From Sanguinoderma infundibulare (taxonomy: Eukaryota; Basidiomycota; Agaricomycetes; Polyporales; Polyporaceae), in the NCBI GenBank assembly GCA_032821775.1, contig JAVLRN010000006.1, positions 1,116,001 to 1,180,000 of the forward strand: a DNA stretch of 64,000 nucleotides, written 5' to 3'. The stretch's first letter is position 1; every line of letters begins with the position of its first letter. The notes under the pieces were generated by a model that was not told the origin of the DNA, did no database searches, and saw only the letters and a list, made by a program, of their open reading frames with translations. Shown here in pieces: positions 19,749 to 32,025 of this stretch. A program made the translations under genes and the position numbers.

Positions 19749-21019
19749 TCACACCAGCTTCTCCCCATCCGATTTATCCATCACGGAGGTTCCGCCACCA
19801 TCCACCTTACCTTCCGCCGTCAGCTCCATCTGAATCGACTGAGGCGCTCCGATTGTCTGTATTGAGCTGCTCGGAGGCTGCTCAACCAACACAGGGTCTG
19901 CCCGCTGCTCACCCGCTATATTAATGGCCTCCAATTCCTTGCGACGGCGCCTGGCTCTGGGGTTGAGTATGATGGCGCAGAGCACGACGATGCCGTCGAG
20001 AACCTATTCCGAATGGAAATGCAGAGCGTCAGAGCCGTGGGCTAGATAAAAACCCGCTGCGTGGAGAGAGACGCACGATAACCAGAGAATACGTGACGCC
20101 TGCGATGATGTCGAAGCGTTCCTTGAACGCGAGGGACAGGTCGCTGAACACGCCGCCCATCATGTCGACGAACATGAACACCAACGACACCCCGATGACC
20201 TCCTTGTGTTTGTAGATCTCATAGTACTGCGGCCTGCCCGACGGAACGCGTCAGCTCGGGGCAACACGCGGTATACCGCACAAGTACGCACAGAAGGGCG
20301 ACGGAGAGCAACACGGTACTCATCGCTCCGAAGAACCGCACCGGGGCCTGGTTCCCCCTGTCGAACGAAGGCTGCGCGAGCACAGTCAGCTCACACAAGC
20401 TCGGACACGCGCGAGCAGAGCAGGAATGCGTCCAGACTCACGCGCACTGCGAAGATCATCCCCGCCTCGAAGGCGCCGGAGAGCACCACGAGCGCGACCC
20501 CCATCGCGACGGCAGCCCTCCGCGACCTCTTCCTGCCATAGTACTGGCACTGCAAGACGACGAGGCGGCGGACGCTAGGATGCCTTTAAACTTTCACGGA
20601 AACGGTCGGGTGAAACACTCGCCTGGGCCCAGGATATGTACGACAGCGTCGACATGACCTGCGGCTGCACGATCAGCGGGATGTTGATGTTCTGCACGAC
20701 CACGTAAACCCCGAAGAAGATGCCTGAGATGCCCCAGAGGAGCCTGCGGGCCCGACAAAGTGGAGGGCGTTTAGGTCAAGTTCAGGTTGACACGTCGAGC
20801 GTCCGGGAACTCACACAAGGTACTCTGACAGGCCTTCCGTCGACTTGGAGCGCCAGCTCTTCCATACCTGAGGGATGAGCTGTACCGTCCAACATATAGT
20901 GCCTAATGGGAACAGACGGCGGTGACAAAGGGGTCAGCACTTCGCGGGTGCCACGAGAAGGTTAGATGTCTCTCACCAATAGTCCCGAACACGTTCTCCG
21001 CCACAGGGTTTGCCGGCAT
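19749..21019 (-). CDS. PQ-loop repeat membrane protein, intact paralogue
   Basis: Seven exons (20977-21019, 20815-20902, 20623-20743, 20442-20549, 20277-20371, 20077-20233, 19749-20003) give 288 residues. The first PQ loop is TICWTVQLIPQVWKSWRSKS then TEGLSEY; the second is PQYYEIYKHKEVIGVSLVF. Several hydrophobic helices fit the seven-helix layout of PQ-loop proteins, related to cystinosin and fungal YPQ vacuolar basic amino-acid transporters. A polar tail of about 60 residues closes the protein. Intron 3 uses a GC donor (CAG|GCGAGT) where the right-hand cassette paralogue has GT. Exon lengths 43, 88, 121 and 108 are the same as in the cassette copy at 32026-33173. Confidence 0.82.
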
Positions 21020-21627
21020 TCTGGCTCTACGGACGCACTGGAATGTGCAGGGACGGGAATTCCTACGACGTTGACTCCGCCTCTGGTCGTTGAGGATGAA
21101 GAGAGCAAAGCAAGTTGGGGTAATCGTGGGCCAAGGGCCTCAACTTATCATGCCCATAATCAAAGCCACAGGACTAGTCAAGGGCAATCACTTAAGGGCT
21201 GACTCACGAAAATTGAGCGCCTATGAGGCAAATATGCTGAACCGATATGAGCCGAAGGCAACACCGCGTACATACAGTAATTCCGAGGGAGTCCGACAAC
21301 TGGTGAACGAGGAGGACCTATGAATATGGACATAGTACAACAAACGAAAGCGAGCTCTCAGATACATGTACAACGAGAGCAACGAGTCAATATCCCCACA
21401 CACAAAAGTACAATAACAACCGTTGAGCACCTCTTTTACTTCCTCCCCCATAGAATCGTACATCGAGGAGTTACCGGTCATGAATACATGGCGCTATCCT
21501 TCACATTCGATCGATAGCAGGCGCAGGGAATACGCCTGCAGGCTTTGTCACCCGTGGATCGAAGAGCAGAGCCGCGGGGCGCTCTAGCTGGTGTCCTGGG
21601 ACTAGAAAGAACGGGCATGAGCCATTC
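21020..21627. other. Intergenic
   Basis: No exon recognised. It includes the PQ-loop gene promoter on the minus strand. Confidence 0.5.
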
Positions 21628-23305
21628 TCAGTCGGCGCCACCAACGCTGCCGGTGCTTGCCGTGGTAACAGCATACTCGTGCTTGCTGGGGTCCCAATGG
21701 CGCGCCCACTCCGGGCGGGCCATCGCGGCCGCACGTCCCGCACCGATATCTACGCTGTTGGTGCGGTACACGCCTGTCCGGATCGAGTGTGGACTCGAGT
21801 ATTTCGGCCGAGGAGGGTAGCTTGACATGCTCAACGTACGTTTGCTAAAAAAAGACCTCGGTTCAGAACCGGATGCTACGCCAAGGATAGACCGAAGAAA
21901 AAGCTTACATAGGTTGGAACGTCGGTGACAAGCTGAGGTGGCTGAAGTTGCTCGGGAAGAGCGGGTGGCCCGGCCCGCGCTCACGGAGGATGTCGTACGG
22001 CATATCCTTTTCCTTCGTCCAATTCGGCGGTGTGAACGTCGGCTGCATGAGGGGGCTCGAGTTCGGCATTGGCGACCTAGAGAGCTCGCGCACGAACGCA
22101 GGCGAGCTTGAGGACGTTATGAAGCGCAGGCCTTGGACCTCCTGCTCCTCCTCAGCCTTCGGCTCGACGTCCTCGGACTCGTCCTCCTCTCGCAGGTCGC
22201 TGAGGGAAGACCTCAGGCCCCCAGTCGGCTCTGTCATTCCAGCAGAGACTGGTGGTGTCTGGTTGGCGAACACAGGCTCAATGGTGATCTCATCCTCCAG
22301 TGCCTCAAGTTCGCCAGATAAGACAGGTGAATCCGGCTCGAACGGGTTCGATTCCAAGGACTCAGAGGTCACAGGAGGCTCGAGTGACTTCGCGAGCTCC
22401 TCCGCAGCTTCCTCCTCGGCATCGAGCTCGGGCGGTACGCCCAGCGCGCCCTTGACACGCTCCCAGATGAGCTCGCTGTGAGTGATGATGCACCGGCGAA
22501 TCCTCTGGGCCCACTGGGCATCGTCTGCAACTTCCCGGTCGACCTTCTTGAGCCAGAATTCAAGGTCGGCATACGTCCACTCCTTGGAGTCGGGCGACGC
22601 CGTGGATGCTTCGTACTGGGAACCCATGGGCGCACGTGCATCGGGTGGGAAGGTCTGCTGGAGAAGCGCGAAGAGCCGGGCGTTGGGTTGGCTGTCAATG
22701 AGCGCAGCGACTTCTTCGGGCCGGTTGATGAATGGGAGGTAGACAGAGTCCGGGAGGGGAGTGAAGGAAACGGGGTTCGGATGGTGGTGGGCCGGGGGGA
22801 CCACGCCCCCAGGAGAAGGAAGGGGCGAGCGAGGATTGACCGAAGTACGGGCGACATCGACGAGCTGCTCAGGGGAGAGCTTGCTGTGGCTGGGCAACGC
22901 GGAGGGGAAGCGCGAGCTGGTGGGAGACGACGGGCGGAAGCGGGGCGAACCGGAGGGGCTGACTGGACGACCAGAGCCGCCGCTTTGGCCGCCTGCGGGC
23001 GAGAAGGAGGTGAAGGCAAAGCTGAGCCTCCCGCCATGACCCTCGCTCTTGCTGGAAGCGTTCGAGTTCAAGGAGGTATTGCTCCCGTGCCGCCTGTGCC
23101 GCCTGGGAGGCTCTTCGATCTCGGCTTGCGGAACGCGGACGATGGTGAGGCGGCTGGTAAGGGAACGAGAGGGATTCATGTTCACGTCGTTGTGCGCACC
23201 CCAGGGGTCCGCCGCAGCGACAGAGCCCCTGCGCGCAGAGAGCCTGCGCCCGCGCGTACTGGGGCAGATAATCGGGCTGAGCTCGGGGGTAGAGCCGGCG
23301 CTCAT
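21628..23305 (-). CDS. Conserved-looking basidiomycete protein of unknown function
   Basis: Exons 21909-23305 and 21628-21844 join in phase (64-base intron) to 537 residues; ATG at 23305. The first 180 residues are Ser/Pro/Arg-rich and disordered. A folded middle part is suggested around VYLPFINRPEEVAALI to ELIWERVKGALGVPPEL, with helical, Trp-containing segments. An acidic stretch follows, and the second exon encodes a compact end (RPKYSSPHSIRTGVYRTNSV, then ARPEWARHWDP). I do not recognise a family. Its open frame is long, the codon use matches its neighbours, and the clean splice supports a real gene. Confidence 0.7.
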
Positions 23306-24410
23306 CCTGGATTAGTGCACATAATGCGGGGTGGGCGCCACCGTGCGATGCCTAATTAGCAAATTGACACCATCGATGGGATGGGGCGCACTAACCTGGA
23401 TAGCTGTCGCGTGTGCTGGGCAGGGGAGATGGGCGAGGCGTGGTGCTGAGCAGGACGGTACGGGGGATGGTGGTGGTGGAAAGAGAAGGATGTGCGGTGG
23501 TAGAGGATGCGGAGGGCTCTGGGTTGACTGCGAATCTGGATTGCGAGGACGTCAAGTTGGGTCAAGTCTCCCTTGCCTCGGTCGCGTATCGAGATCACAT
23601 GACGCAATCCATGATCGAGCCGTCTGGGGCCTGCCTTTCTGGGACGTCGCAGGAGAGGACGAGGCAGTGCGAGAACACAGGCCACGGCCGACTGCGACCG
23701 AGATATCCCACTCTCGTGTGTTCCAACACCCGCAACTGTTCGTCAGTGCGCTTGATGGCGTCCCCGCGCACGTAAAACGCTGCTAATGATCGCTGTAGCG
23801 CTGTTGATGCGCAAGTCACCTGCTGCGATTCCCAACTCAGTCTCGACGGTTACGCTGAAATTGCACAAGCGGCGTACCTGTTCAAATGGCCACAGAAGTG
23901 CCGTAAACAGCAATAGAGTAAGATGTACGTGTTCCTCTCGACATTCGAACTTTTCGACATACATCTCGTGACAACCTCAAGAAGCGCAAGTAGATGGCAT
24001 CGGACTCCTACAACGGTATCGTACATGAAAACGTCACAGCCGGCGTGGGTACAAGGATGGGAAGAAACGTCGACAACGACGCAGACTTCAGGTACGGTCA
24101 GTGGACATAACGAGGGGAATAGATTACAAGCAAGGACATGTAGGGTCGAAGAGCAGGGAAGCATTGAACAACACACAATTGGATACAACGACATACAGAG
24201 GACGACGGACAGATGAGCTGGAATGGAACATCTAGTGAAGCATAGTCGACGGGCCAATAGAATTATGGAGAAGGGAACCTAGGCTCAAGAAGTCGCGCGG
24301 CGACAGCGTCTCGCGAGGTGGTATGAGAATGAAGACGGGTAATAGTCCACGGGAGCGGGATGGCAGCCAACGCCAACTTTCATCCATGGCGTGGCGGATC
24401 CCGAAAACGC
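23306..24410. other. Intergenic
   Basis: No gene with family resemblance. It holds the promoter of the minus-strand gene ending at 21628. Confidence 0.5.
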
Positions 24411-25607
24411 CTACTCGACGAGCTTGTCCGCGACGTTCAGCAGCTGGTCGAGCGTGATGAACTGCACCCACGACTCGAGGTCCTTCGCCTCCGTCTGCCA
24501 CACGAACCGCGTCTCCCGCGTCCGCCGGAAGAACGCCACCGCGCACTGGTACACCTGCCGCCGGTGCCCCTCGCTCTCCGGGATCGGGAACCCGAGCTCG
24601 GACGACCACACGCGGAACTCCCACCCGCTCAGCGGCCGCCCGTCGCCGCTCGCCGTCTTCTCCGGGATGTTGAACTCGAGCCGCGACCAGTCGAAGCCCA
24701 GGGGTTGGCCGATCGCCTTGATGTACGCTTGCTTGAGCGCGAGCAGGACGCAGAGCCGCCTCATGACGACCTCCTCGCCCAGCTCGGGCGCGATGTGCGA
24801 CTGTTCCAGCGGCGTCAACTGTGGGAAGGAGGGCCCGACGATCAGCGACAATCATCGACCCCGCTGGACGGCATGAAAGAAAGATAAGTCGCGCACCTTG
24901 TGGTATAGCGAGATCGCAAAGTCGTTCGCGCTCATCCCTGGCGGCGAGACGATTTCTTTGATGCCCACCCCAATGTTCACCACGTCCTCTTTCCGGCCTT
25001 GGGTCATGGCCATTCCCACGAGGTTGTGGTCGTACGATGTGTGGTATCCGATCATGGACCGCGCCCTGCTCGCGGCGGCGACAGGGTTGTCGTTTTCGAC
25101 GTGGTGTATCTGGAGGGAGGGAAGAAACGGTTCGACGCGTTGGTCTGAAATGGGTTTGGGGCGCATAAAGAGGACGAGGAGATGTACGCGCCTGCTCTAT
25201 CCAGTGTTTCCCGACGGCGGTGATGTTGTCCTTCCAACGAGATCGCGGCACTCTCCGATGGCGCATCATGAGTAGAGGGAGGAGGAACGCGATTATTTGT
25301 CCTGCGGAGGGTTGAGATCGCGCAGGTCGGTTATCCTGTCGTGATACGACGATGCGGGAAGCAAGGGCACGAGCGACGGAAAGGTACTCACTCATCGTCT
25401 CAGGATTGTTTGGGGCATTCTGAACGGGGGCGTGGGGTACGCATTCGCGTAGAACGTGGTAGCATTTGGCGTACTCCTGCGAGAGGGCGCGGGCCCGACG
25501 ACAGTAAGAACTTCTGCGTACCGAGGACGAAAATCCTGGGGTGCACTCACCTCTGGAGTCATCTCGCGGTTCGTGAACAGACACCATACTAGAATAGGGC
25601 AGTCCAT
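24411..25607 (-). CDS. 4'-phosphopantetheinyl transferase (Sfp/Lys5 type)
   Basis: Five exons (25551-25607, 25392-25476, 25188-25301, 24897-25144, 24411-24818) give 303 residues. The enzyme moves phosphopantetheine from CoA to carrier domains, as needed by aminoadipate reductase (lysine), polyketide and peptide synthetases. Sequence support: the HTSYDHNLVGMA segment (usual SHxxxxVxxA), NIGVGIKEI (the usual DIGVDIE, with Asn and Gly replacing the two Asp) and LCVLLALKQAYIKAIGQPLG (the W/F-x-x-KEAxxK motif, here KQAYIK). The replaced acidic positions normally bind magnesium, so activity deserves a check even though the fold is clear. The N-terminal half is compact. Confidence 0.82.
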
Positions 25608-26757
25608 GGGCGTGCATGGAGCTAGATGGGCTCGATGAAAAGTACTTGCAGGTCAGAATCCGTGCGTCCAAGTGTCGGTAAGCACAGTCTAGTACAGGTT
25701 AAAGACGAGTGGCACTTGAGAAGCAAGAGTTCAGACGAGGGGTGTAGGAGGGCCGGGTCTGAACAAGAACATTTATATGGGCAGCTGGCGGCGGGAGGGT
25801 GTGCTACGTCTGAGCTGGACATGAACATTGCGGCACACGTTGGCGATTGCCGCTCACGAAAATCCTGGAATCCGCTCCGTGGCGCCCGCGGCTATTCGAC
25901 TCGGACTTGCTGCACACACTCCCATTCCTCCCGACAGCCGTCGTCATCTTATGCTCACAAGCTCCATGCGTAAGGATTGCCTGCGCGCAGCCAGGCTGCC
26001 AGGATGAGCCTCAGAGCCTCTCGCATGGGTCCACATGCGCCCATACCGCCCAACCACCCACCAGCAGATCACGATGGATGTTTCTGTCGGGGCATAGAAT
26101 AAGCTTTGCGTTTCCTTCTCATACACCCGCACAATTATTCATCACAAGGGACGTGTCTTGTCTTCATCCGTCGCCAAGTGATCGCTTTCATGCGGCGTCC
26201 GAGCACGGCACCATCATATGGTCAACCGCAGGTCCTTCCTGACAAGGGGACAGCCCTAATCAAGCACCCCTTAGTTATTGCAAACGGCAGGAGTCGGAGG
26301 ACAACCTGCACCGACCGAAAGAATTATTTATGTGTAGATCAGGCCGCCGAAGGTCCTGGTACCCACAAGTCGACGACCTCGAGGCAAAGAATGGACCCTT
26401 AGATTTCCATTATTTACCCCGCGGAAGCTCGACACATGTTGTTCCTGGAGGGTATTGTTCGCTGCCGTCTGATGCTTCATTATCAGCCTTCCCACCATAA
26501 CCTTGCCTGCCCGTAAATAAGGCCAAAGTGTGTCGCGAGGAAACAGGTATCTATGTGACATTATGTTTAGTGTAGACAGTAGATATAGACCTGAAAGAGT
26601 GCGCGAGAATGCGCAACCGTGGCCGGCCAAACCTGGCGACCAAACAGCGCGGTTGGAACGAGTACCGGTCTTCCGCACCCACAGTACTCGGTATCCAAGG
26701 ATGCGCGCCCACAAACAACAGTCTAGTCCCGCACGCCAGCGAGAAGATCGATCGGCC
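25608..26757. other. Intergenic
   Basis: 1.15 kb without a recognisable exon, between the phosphopantetheinyl transferase start and the KEI1 stop. Confidence 0.5.
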
Positions 26758-28003
26758 CTAATCCCTGCTCCTGCTCGCTCTCCTGCTATGTGAGGCAGAC
26801 GATGATGGCCCCGATGCGCTCATTAGCGGCCGCCTGTCTTCAGACTTTCCATCTCTGCTCCCTGTGCCGTCCGACATGTCCTCGTCGAAGATAACCTCAG
26901 CGGGACCATCCGTGCCGACCGCACCCTTCGCGCCAACGGAGATGCTAAGGCTTGACTTTCCGGGCTTCCCGCGCCGCGCACGTCCTGGGGCGCTCACGAA
27001 GTCGGTGAAGCTGGAGAGGGACGAGGTCGGGGTGTGCCCCGTGCGGGCGCTGCCGTTTTGCGGCGGCTGAGACTGGGTATTGGGTGCGCGCACGGGAAGA
27101 CGGTAGAACTCCTCGACATCATCGTCGTCCTCATCTGGCAGGGCAGATGTCGAGTAGACGCCGCCGTTGGCGGTGCCGTTTGGTGAATATGATCGCGAGT
27201 GAGGCAGCGATCGGTACGAGCCCTTTCGGAGGTGGATGGCGTAAGAATACAGCAGAGCCGCAAAGTAGATCTAAGGGGCGCGACAACATGCGTTAGGGCC
27301 AGGGCAGTACGGAGACACCCTACAACGTAAAATGACATGCACACCTTCACTACCCAACCCATGACGATCATGGCAGTAGCAATGCCCTTCTCCGCATTCC
27401 AAATGGTCATTGCAGCTTCTGCCCTCTCCTCAGCTGTCATGTTGTGTCCTGGACCGCTCTCCTGGACAGCCTTTTGGGCATCCGAGTGGATTTGGACTGT
27501 ACCATCGTGCGGCGTGTATACCCACCAGAGTACGGCAAAGAAGAGTAACCAAGCACTTGACAGCATGTGGTCTGCGAAGAACAGATGGGCGAAGTAGAGT
27601 GTTTGCTTCGGGTCCTCCTACGCGACCCGATGGGTGCACCGTCACGCAAAATGTCAGCGTAGAACTTTGAACCAAACACAGCAAGCATACATGGACGATG
27701 GCCTTGAGTCCCCATGCCAGCGCGACGAGGCCAATGACTGAGTAGATGTAAAGGCTGAGCTGAGCGAGGGATCCGCCTGCACCGGTGAGGACAGCGACGA
27801 GGCCATACACGCCGGCAACCTTGTTGAGGAGCTGTGAGAGTCGCCACGAGTGTCAGTTATGGAGGGTCTATGCTCAACAACTCACACTCGAGACGACTCA
27901 CGGCGAAGAGGAGGGCGATGGTGACGCCTGTCTTGATGTCGAGGAAGCCGAGGAAGGAGGAAAGCGGCCGCAGCCTCCACTCCGGGCGAAGCGTGAGTTT
28001 CAT
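26758..28003 (-). CDS. KEI1: Kei1-type subunit of inositol phosphorylceramide synthase
   Basis: Exons 27902-28003, 27691-27831, 27345-27617 and 26758-27270 give 342 residues. The N-terminal membrane part reads RPLSSFLGFLDIKTGVTIAL, then LLNKVAGVYGLVAVLTGAGG and LSLYIYSVIGLVAL. This is the Kei1 (DUF1753) pattern of four helices. In yeast, Kei1 partners Aur1 in the Golgi to make inositol phosphorylceramide. A long cytosolic tail from about residue 190 is acidic, then Ser/Arg-rich. The gene diverges from the 4EHP gene, with 433 bases shared between the two starts. Confidence 0.8.
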
Positions 28004-28436
28004 GAGTGCGCGTGCGGAGCTTAGAGTGTGGGTGCGGACATGAACAGCGCGGCGGGCGAGGAAGAGCGAGGGGAGGAGAACGGGCGAAGACGGAGGGTAG
28101 GATGGAGGTGGAGGTGGAGGTGGAGGTGGAGGACGTCGGGGAGGGTTTCACTCTGACTGACGCTGCGGGCCGCGCCGACTGCTTTTGCCGGGGCGCGCGC
28201 GAGATTTGCGTGTGCTCTGAGCCTTTGCAGCCGTGAACAACGACGCCCATCTCACACGCCCGCCTCTGCCCGACTTGCTCGTCCTCCCGTCCTCGCATCC
28301 AGCATCGACACCACCGCCTGTACTGCTCACTGCCTGCGCTTTTCATTCCGTATTGCATACTCTCCACCGTCATAGCTCTCCTCACCGAGTTTCCTCGAAA
28401 TCTTAGTCGCCCACGCGGTCGCTCTTGAATTTGCTC
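28004..28436. promoter_or_regulatory. Shared divergent promoter region of KEI1 and eIF4E2-like genes
   Basis: 433 bases separate the two start codons. A GGTGGAGGTGGAG run near 28105-28130 lies in it. No clear TATA box was seen on either side. Confidence 0.45.
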
Positions 28437-29584
28437 ATGGCCGGCTACTTCTCAAACCACTCCCAGTCTCGCTTCCTCGCCAACTCCAACGCGAACTCCC
28501 AAACAGCGACCGCGACTGCACAGAGTCCGGCGGCCGCCACCCCGCCTGCTGCGGCTCGCCCGCGCGTCCCGTCCTCGAAGCACTTCTCGACCTTTGTCTC
28601 CACCTCTTCCGGAGACGAGAAGTCTCAGGGAAAAGACAAAGCCTCCGGCAACGGTGCCTCCAACGGCACTGCTTCCGTACATCCCTTGCGAAATACGTAT
28701 GTTCGTATGCTACCGTCTCCGCGCGTTGCCGGTCCCTGACGAATGGTTATACTTGGCCCAAATTTTACCTTTGCGTCCGTTGCTTGCCTTCGCGGCGTGC
28801 AGCTGGGTGTTCTGGTTCCGCCAGCAACGCGCGCCAGGCAACAAAATCACAAACTATGAGGAGGGCATCAAGAAGATTTCAGCGTTCAGCTCGGTGAGTA
28901 CTCGAAGCCTTTGGTTCCATTTCGTTATTCTGACTTCTGTCCCTTACGACATGAAGGTGGAATCTTTTTGGTCCCTCTGGACACACGTCCATCCACCATC
29001 GTCCCTTCTCCCCACTACCGATTATCTTCTCTTCCATTCGGGCGTTCGTCGGCCTGTCTGGGAAGACCCTCTCAACCTCTCTGGCGGCAAGTGGATCATA
29101 CGTCTTCGCAAGGGAGTCGCCGACCGCCTCTGGGAAGACCTCGTCCTCGCCGTCATAGGCGACCAGTTTGACGGCATAGTGGAATCCGGAGAAGCAGATG
29201 GCCCGCAGGCGGATTCGGAAGGCGTTCCTCCGGGCGAGTGGCCCGAAATCTGTGGGTGCACCATCAGCGTGCGGCAGAACGAGGACATAATCTCCTTGTG
29301 GAACCGACACGACTCCAGCCCCAAGTCCAAGGAGAAGGTCAAGTGCGTCGAACCGTCCCAAGTGCTGTACTAGCTGCGAGTGTGGACTGACTGCTGCGTC
29401 AGGGAGACAATCCGGAGAGTGCTGAACCTCTCTCCGACGACTATCATGGAGTATAAGTCCAACAATGGTATGCTTGTCCTCTAGGGCCCGGGTGTCTGCT
29501 TTCACTGACGTTTGCCGTGTAGACTCGATGCAGGACAAGTCCAGCTTCCGGGTTAACCCCATCGACCGCACGCCGCTCTCATGA
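28437..29584 (+). CDS. eIF4E family cap-binding protein, 4EHP/eIF4E2 class
   Basis: Five exons (28437-28696, 28803-28893, 28957-29342, 29403-29467, 29523-29584) give 287 residues. After about 85 disordered residues the core reads WVFWFRQQRAPGNKITNYEE, VESFWSLWTHV, VWEDPLNLSGGKWIIRLRKG, LWEDLVLAVIGDQFD, ICGCTISVRQNEDIISLWNR and RRVLNLSPTTIMEYK. The first Trp position before the RQQR segment, the GGKWIIRLRKG run and the end 'TIMEYK' point to class II eIF4E (4EHP), which binds mRNA caps without driving translation and usually represses it. The long N-terminal extension is larger than in animals. Confidence 0.9.
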
Positions 29585-30555
29585 CACGACGTCATGCGAT
29601 CATTCTCGCTTGTGCTTCGCTTCCCCCACGTTCAAGCGACCTTCCTGACGGCCACGTCAATGCTTTGCTTCCGGTTTGCCGGCAACGCGACATCTTTTGT
29701 AGCTCTATCATCTTACGTCCCAGATCTGCCAATACATACCGATTGGGTTCGGCACTGGTGTGTTTTACCATTCGAATCGTTTTTGTGGGACAAATATCTA
29801 CTAAGAGATTTAGAAGCATTGGTGAGCTGTGCGCTAACTATGAGTCGGTAATCACTCCTTTCACTTTTCCTGTGCATGGTTTACGAGAAGCGACAGATGA
29901 CAAGTAACTCGACGAGATCTTTGAGAGCGAATGACGCAGCGCGGGGTAAGTTTTCCAATAGAACAGTTCAGGGAACATGCTGAATTGAGTTGTATGCGTC
30001 CATCCTTAATGATTGTCTTGTCAAGTTAGGCGGGGAAGGAACAGCTGATTTCTGGCGACATGTTCTAGATCGACACTGTCAAGACCGCGTGCACGGCTTG
30101 GTTTGAGATGCCGGACTTTACGCCCGCTTCTGTGGTCATTCTACTTCCGAAATGAATGCAGAAGGCACATGGTTCGCCCTCGCCTGCTCGATAAGAGCCA
30201 GTGGCCCGGGTGCAGAAAGCCATCCAGCCAGTTCCTGAGCAAGACCATGGTGCGCTAACCGTGGAACGCAAAAAAGCAAAGCGCATTGCACTTCGTTTCA
30301 AAGGTCCGAGTCTAGTAAGTTGGCGAGTAGATAAAACCCAGTCGAAAACAATGGCGTGCCACTGATGGTCCTTTTGAAGGTCACTCGGGCGCTTTAGTCT
30401 GATTTCAAACACACGTACCCCTCCGCCTACGACTACCACGACCACAGCTGCCCCGGCCTCTCCACTCTTCCCTGTTTTGCGCAACCCATTCACCGCTCCT
30501 CGGCGACACCGCTTTCAATCCGTCTTTGAACGACGAACATACGATAACGACCGAC
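29585..30555. other. Intergenic
   Basis: No recognisable gene. It contains the leader of the gene starting at 30556; a pyrimidine/CCACGACC-rich segment lies just upstream of that gene. Confidence 0.5.
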
Positions 30556-31524
30556 ATGAGTCTCCGCAGCTCAACCACCGCTTCCAGCAGTTTGGCCACG
30601 GCGCAGCTGCGCGACTTCTTCGACCGCCTCGCTGCAGGCGACTACCATAATCTCGCAAACGAGCTTCAAATTTCAGGCAAGCCAACCCGACGACCTACCG
30701 CTGTCCTCGACGATTCGATTCGCGCCGCAGACGCAGTCGCAAACCCAGACGTAAACCGCTCGGGCGACTCGCAAGACCCGGACGCCTCCATCCAGACCAT
30801 CGACTCCGTCGACTCGCTCAAGTTCCAGCCGACCGCCGAGGGTATCCACCGCGCCGTCTCGCTCATCCGGGAGTCGGGCGGGGGCGAGGGCGAGGGCGCC
30901 GCGAAGCCGGAGGGGGAGGACGAGGCGTTCGAGTTCACGTTCCGGCTCATGATTCACAAGCTGTACTCGATGAAAGACTTTGCCAAGATGATCGACGACG
31001 TCGTGCGCTCCTCGCGCGACACCTATCGGCCGCTTCCACCCCAGCTCCGCCCTCGCGGTCGCGGTCGACGGCAGTGCAGCCCCGGCCCCGGCCCCGGTGC
31101 GGATGCCGACGGGTACAGGTACAAGGATGGGGACTCGTTTGCGGACCTCCGCACGCCGACGACGTCCGAGATGAGTTCGGAGCTGCCGTCGTCGGACTCG
31201 TCGTGGATGCCCGATCGGGGGATGGCGGGCGTGCCCTTCGAGGACGAGTCGGAGGCGCGGGCGGTGAAGAAGCGGATTGTGGGCAGGACTCCGCTCTCGG
31301 TGGTTGACGGCTCGGTCGATGTCGACGAGGAGAACGCAGGCCGCGCGTGGATGTACCGTTCGGCGGTCGCGTCTGTGGAGTCACCGACGGCCTACGTCGA
31401 AGACGAGGCTTTCTCTCCGGCTCTCCGTGGACATGCAGGGGCTTCGGACGAACTTACACCAGCGGAGTATGGCGTTGGTTCGCGCAAAAGGCGGTACTCC
31501 TTCCTCGCTGCCAGAGGTCTCTGA
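30556..31524 (+). CDS. Protein of unknown function, largely disordered
   Basis: Intronless frame of 322 residues from the ATG at 30556. A short helical segment near the start (TAQLRDFFDRLAAGDYHNLA) and another around FTFRLMIHKLYSMKDFAKMI look folded. The rest is rich in Ser, Asp, Glu and Pro. It ends with a basic SRKRRYSFLAARGL. I recognise no family. The frame length, the ATG context and the codon pattern support expression. Confidence 0.6.
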   Translation: MSLRSSTTASSSLATAQLRDFFDRLAAGDYHNLANELQISGKPTRRPTAVLDDSIRAADAVANPDVNRSGDSQDPDASIQTIDSVDSLKFQPTAEGIHRAVSLIRESGGGEGEGAAKPEGEDEAFEFTFRLMIHKLYSMKDFAKMIDDVVRSSRDTYRPLPPQLRPRGRGRRQCSPGPGPGADADGYRYKDGDSFADLRTPTTSEMSSELPSSDSSWMPDRGMAGVPFEDESEARAVKKRIVGRTPLSVVDGSVDVDEENAGRAWMYRSAVASVESPTAYVEDEAFSPALRGHAGASDELTPAEYGVGSRKRRYSFLAARGL

Positions 31525-32025
31525 CCGCTATAATGCGTTTCGTAACGTACCTTTCACTTCCGTTTGTCCTCGCGATGTCGGACTCTTGTTTTGCATATAG
31601 TTCCAGCTCTCCCGATGTATCATCATTACTCGCAGCTGCATTTCAATCGCTACGAACGCTCTGTATCATGCATATCATTCCTCAATCTTGCAGAAGCCTC
31701 CTCTGTACTATCACCTTTCTATCCATTTTTGCCTCCACATATTGCAATCAAATTTGGATGCTCTGAAAAGCACATACGTTCTCAAACAAAAGCGTCTGAT
31801 ACGCCCTTGTCTCAGAACTTCCACCTCAAATATTCATTGCATCAGCCAAGCTCCTCGTTCCTTAAGTTATCGCCATTGGCAAGCATGCAAACAATAGATC
31901 AACAAGCCCAGAAGAGATGACCTTCATTGTCCAAGGTTTTGGAGTCGCTCACGCGAGCTCGCTAGAAGCCCAAGGCGGGAGTGAACGTTAACCTGTAGTA
32001 GGCTAGGCAAGTTGAGCATTACTCG
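31525..32025. other. Intergenic, left flank of the inverted cassette copy
   Basis: AT-richer than surroundings. No gene recognised. The cassette boundary lies near 32055. Confidence 0.45.

Noticed and set aside
22478..23359. Plus-strand open frame of 293 codons
   Set aside because: It lies antisense to the 21628-23305 gene, which has a better codon pattern and a clean splice to a second exon.
28105..28130. CRISPR-like or satellite array
   Set aside because: Only a short GGTGGA simple repeat in a promoter; no spacers. No CRISPR array was seen anywhere in the window.
31564..31920. Short open frames 3' of the gene ending at 31524
   Set aside because: Two overlapping frames in AT-richer DNA with no family resemblance; likely 3' untranslated or intergenic sequence.
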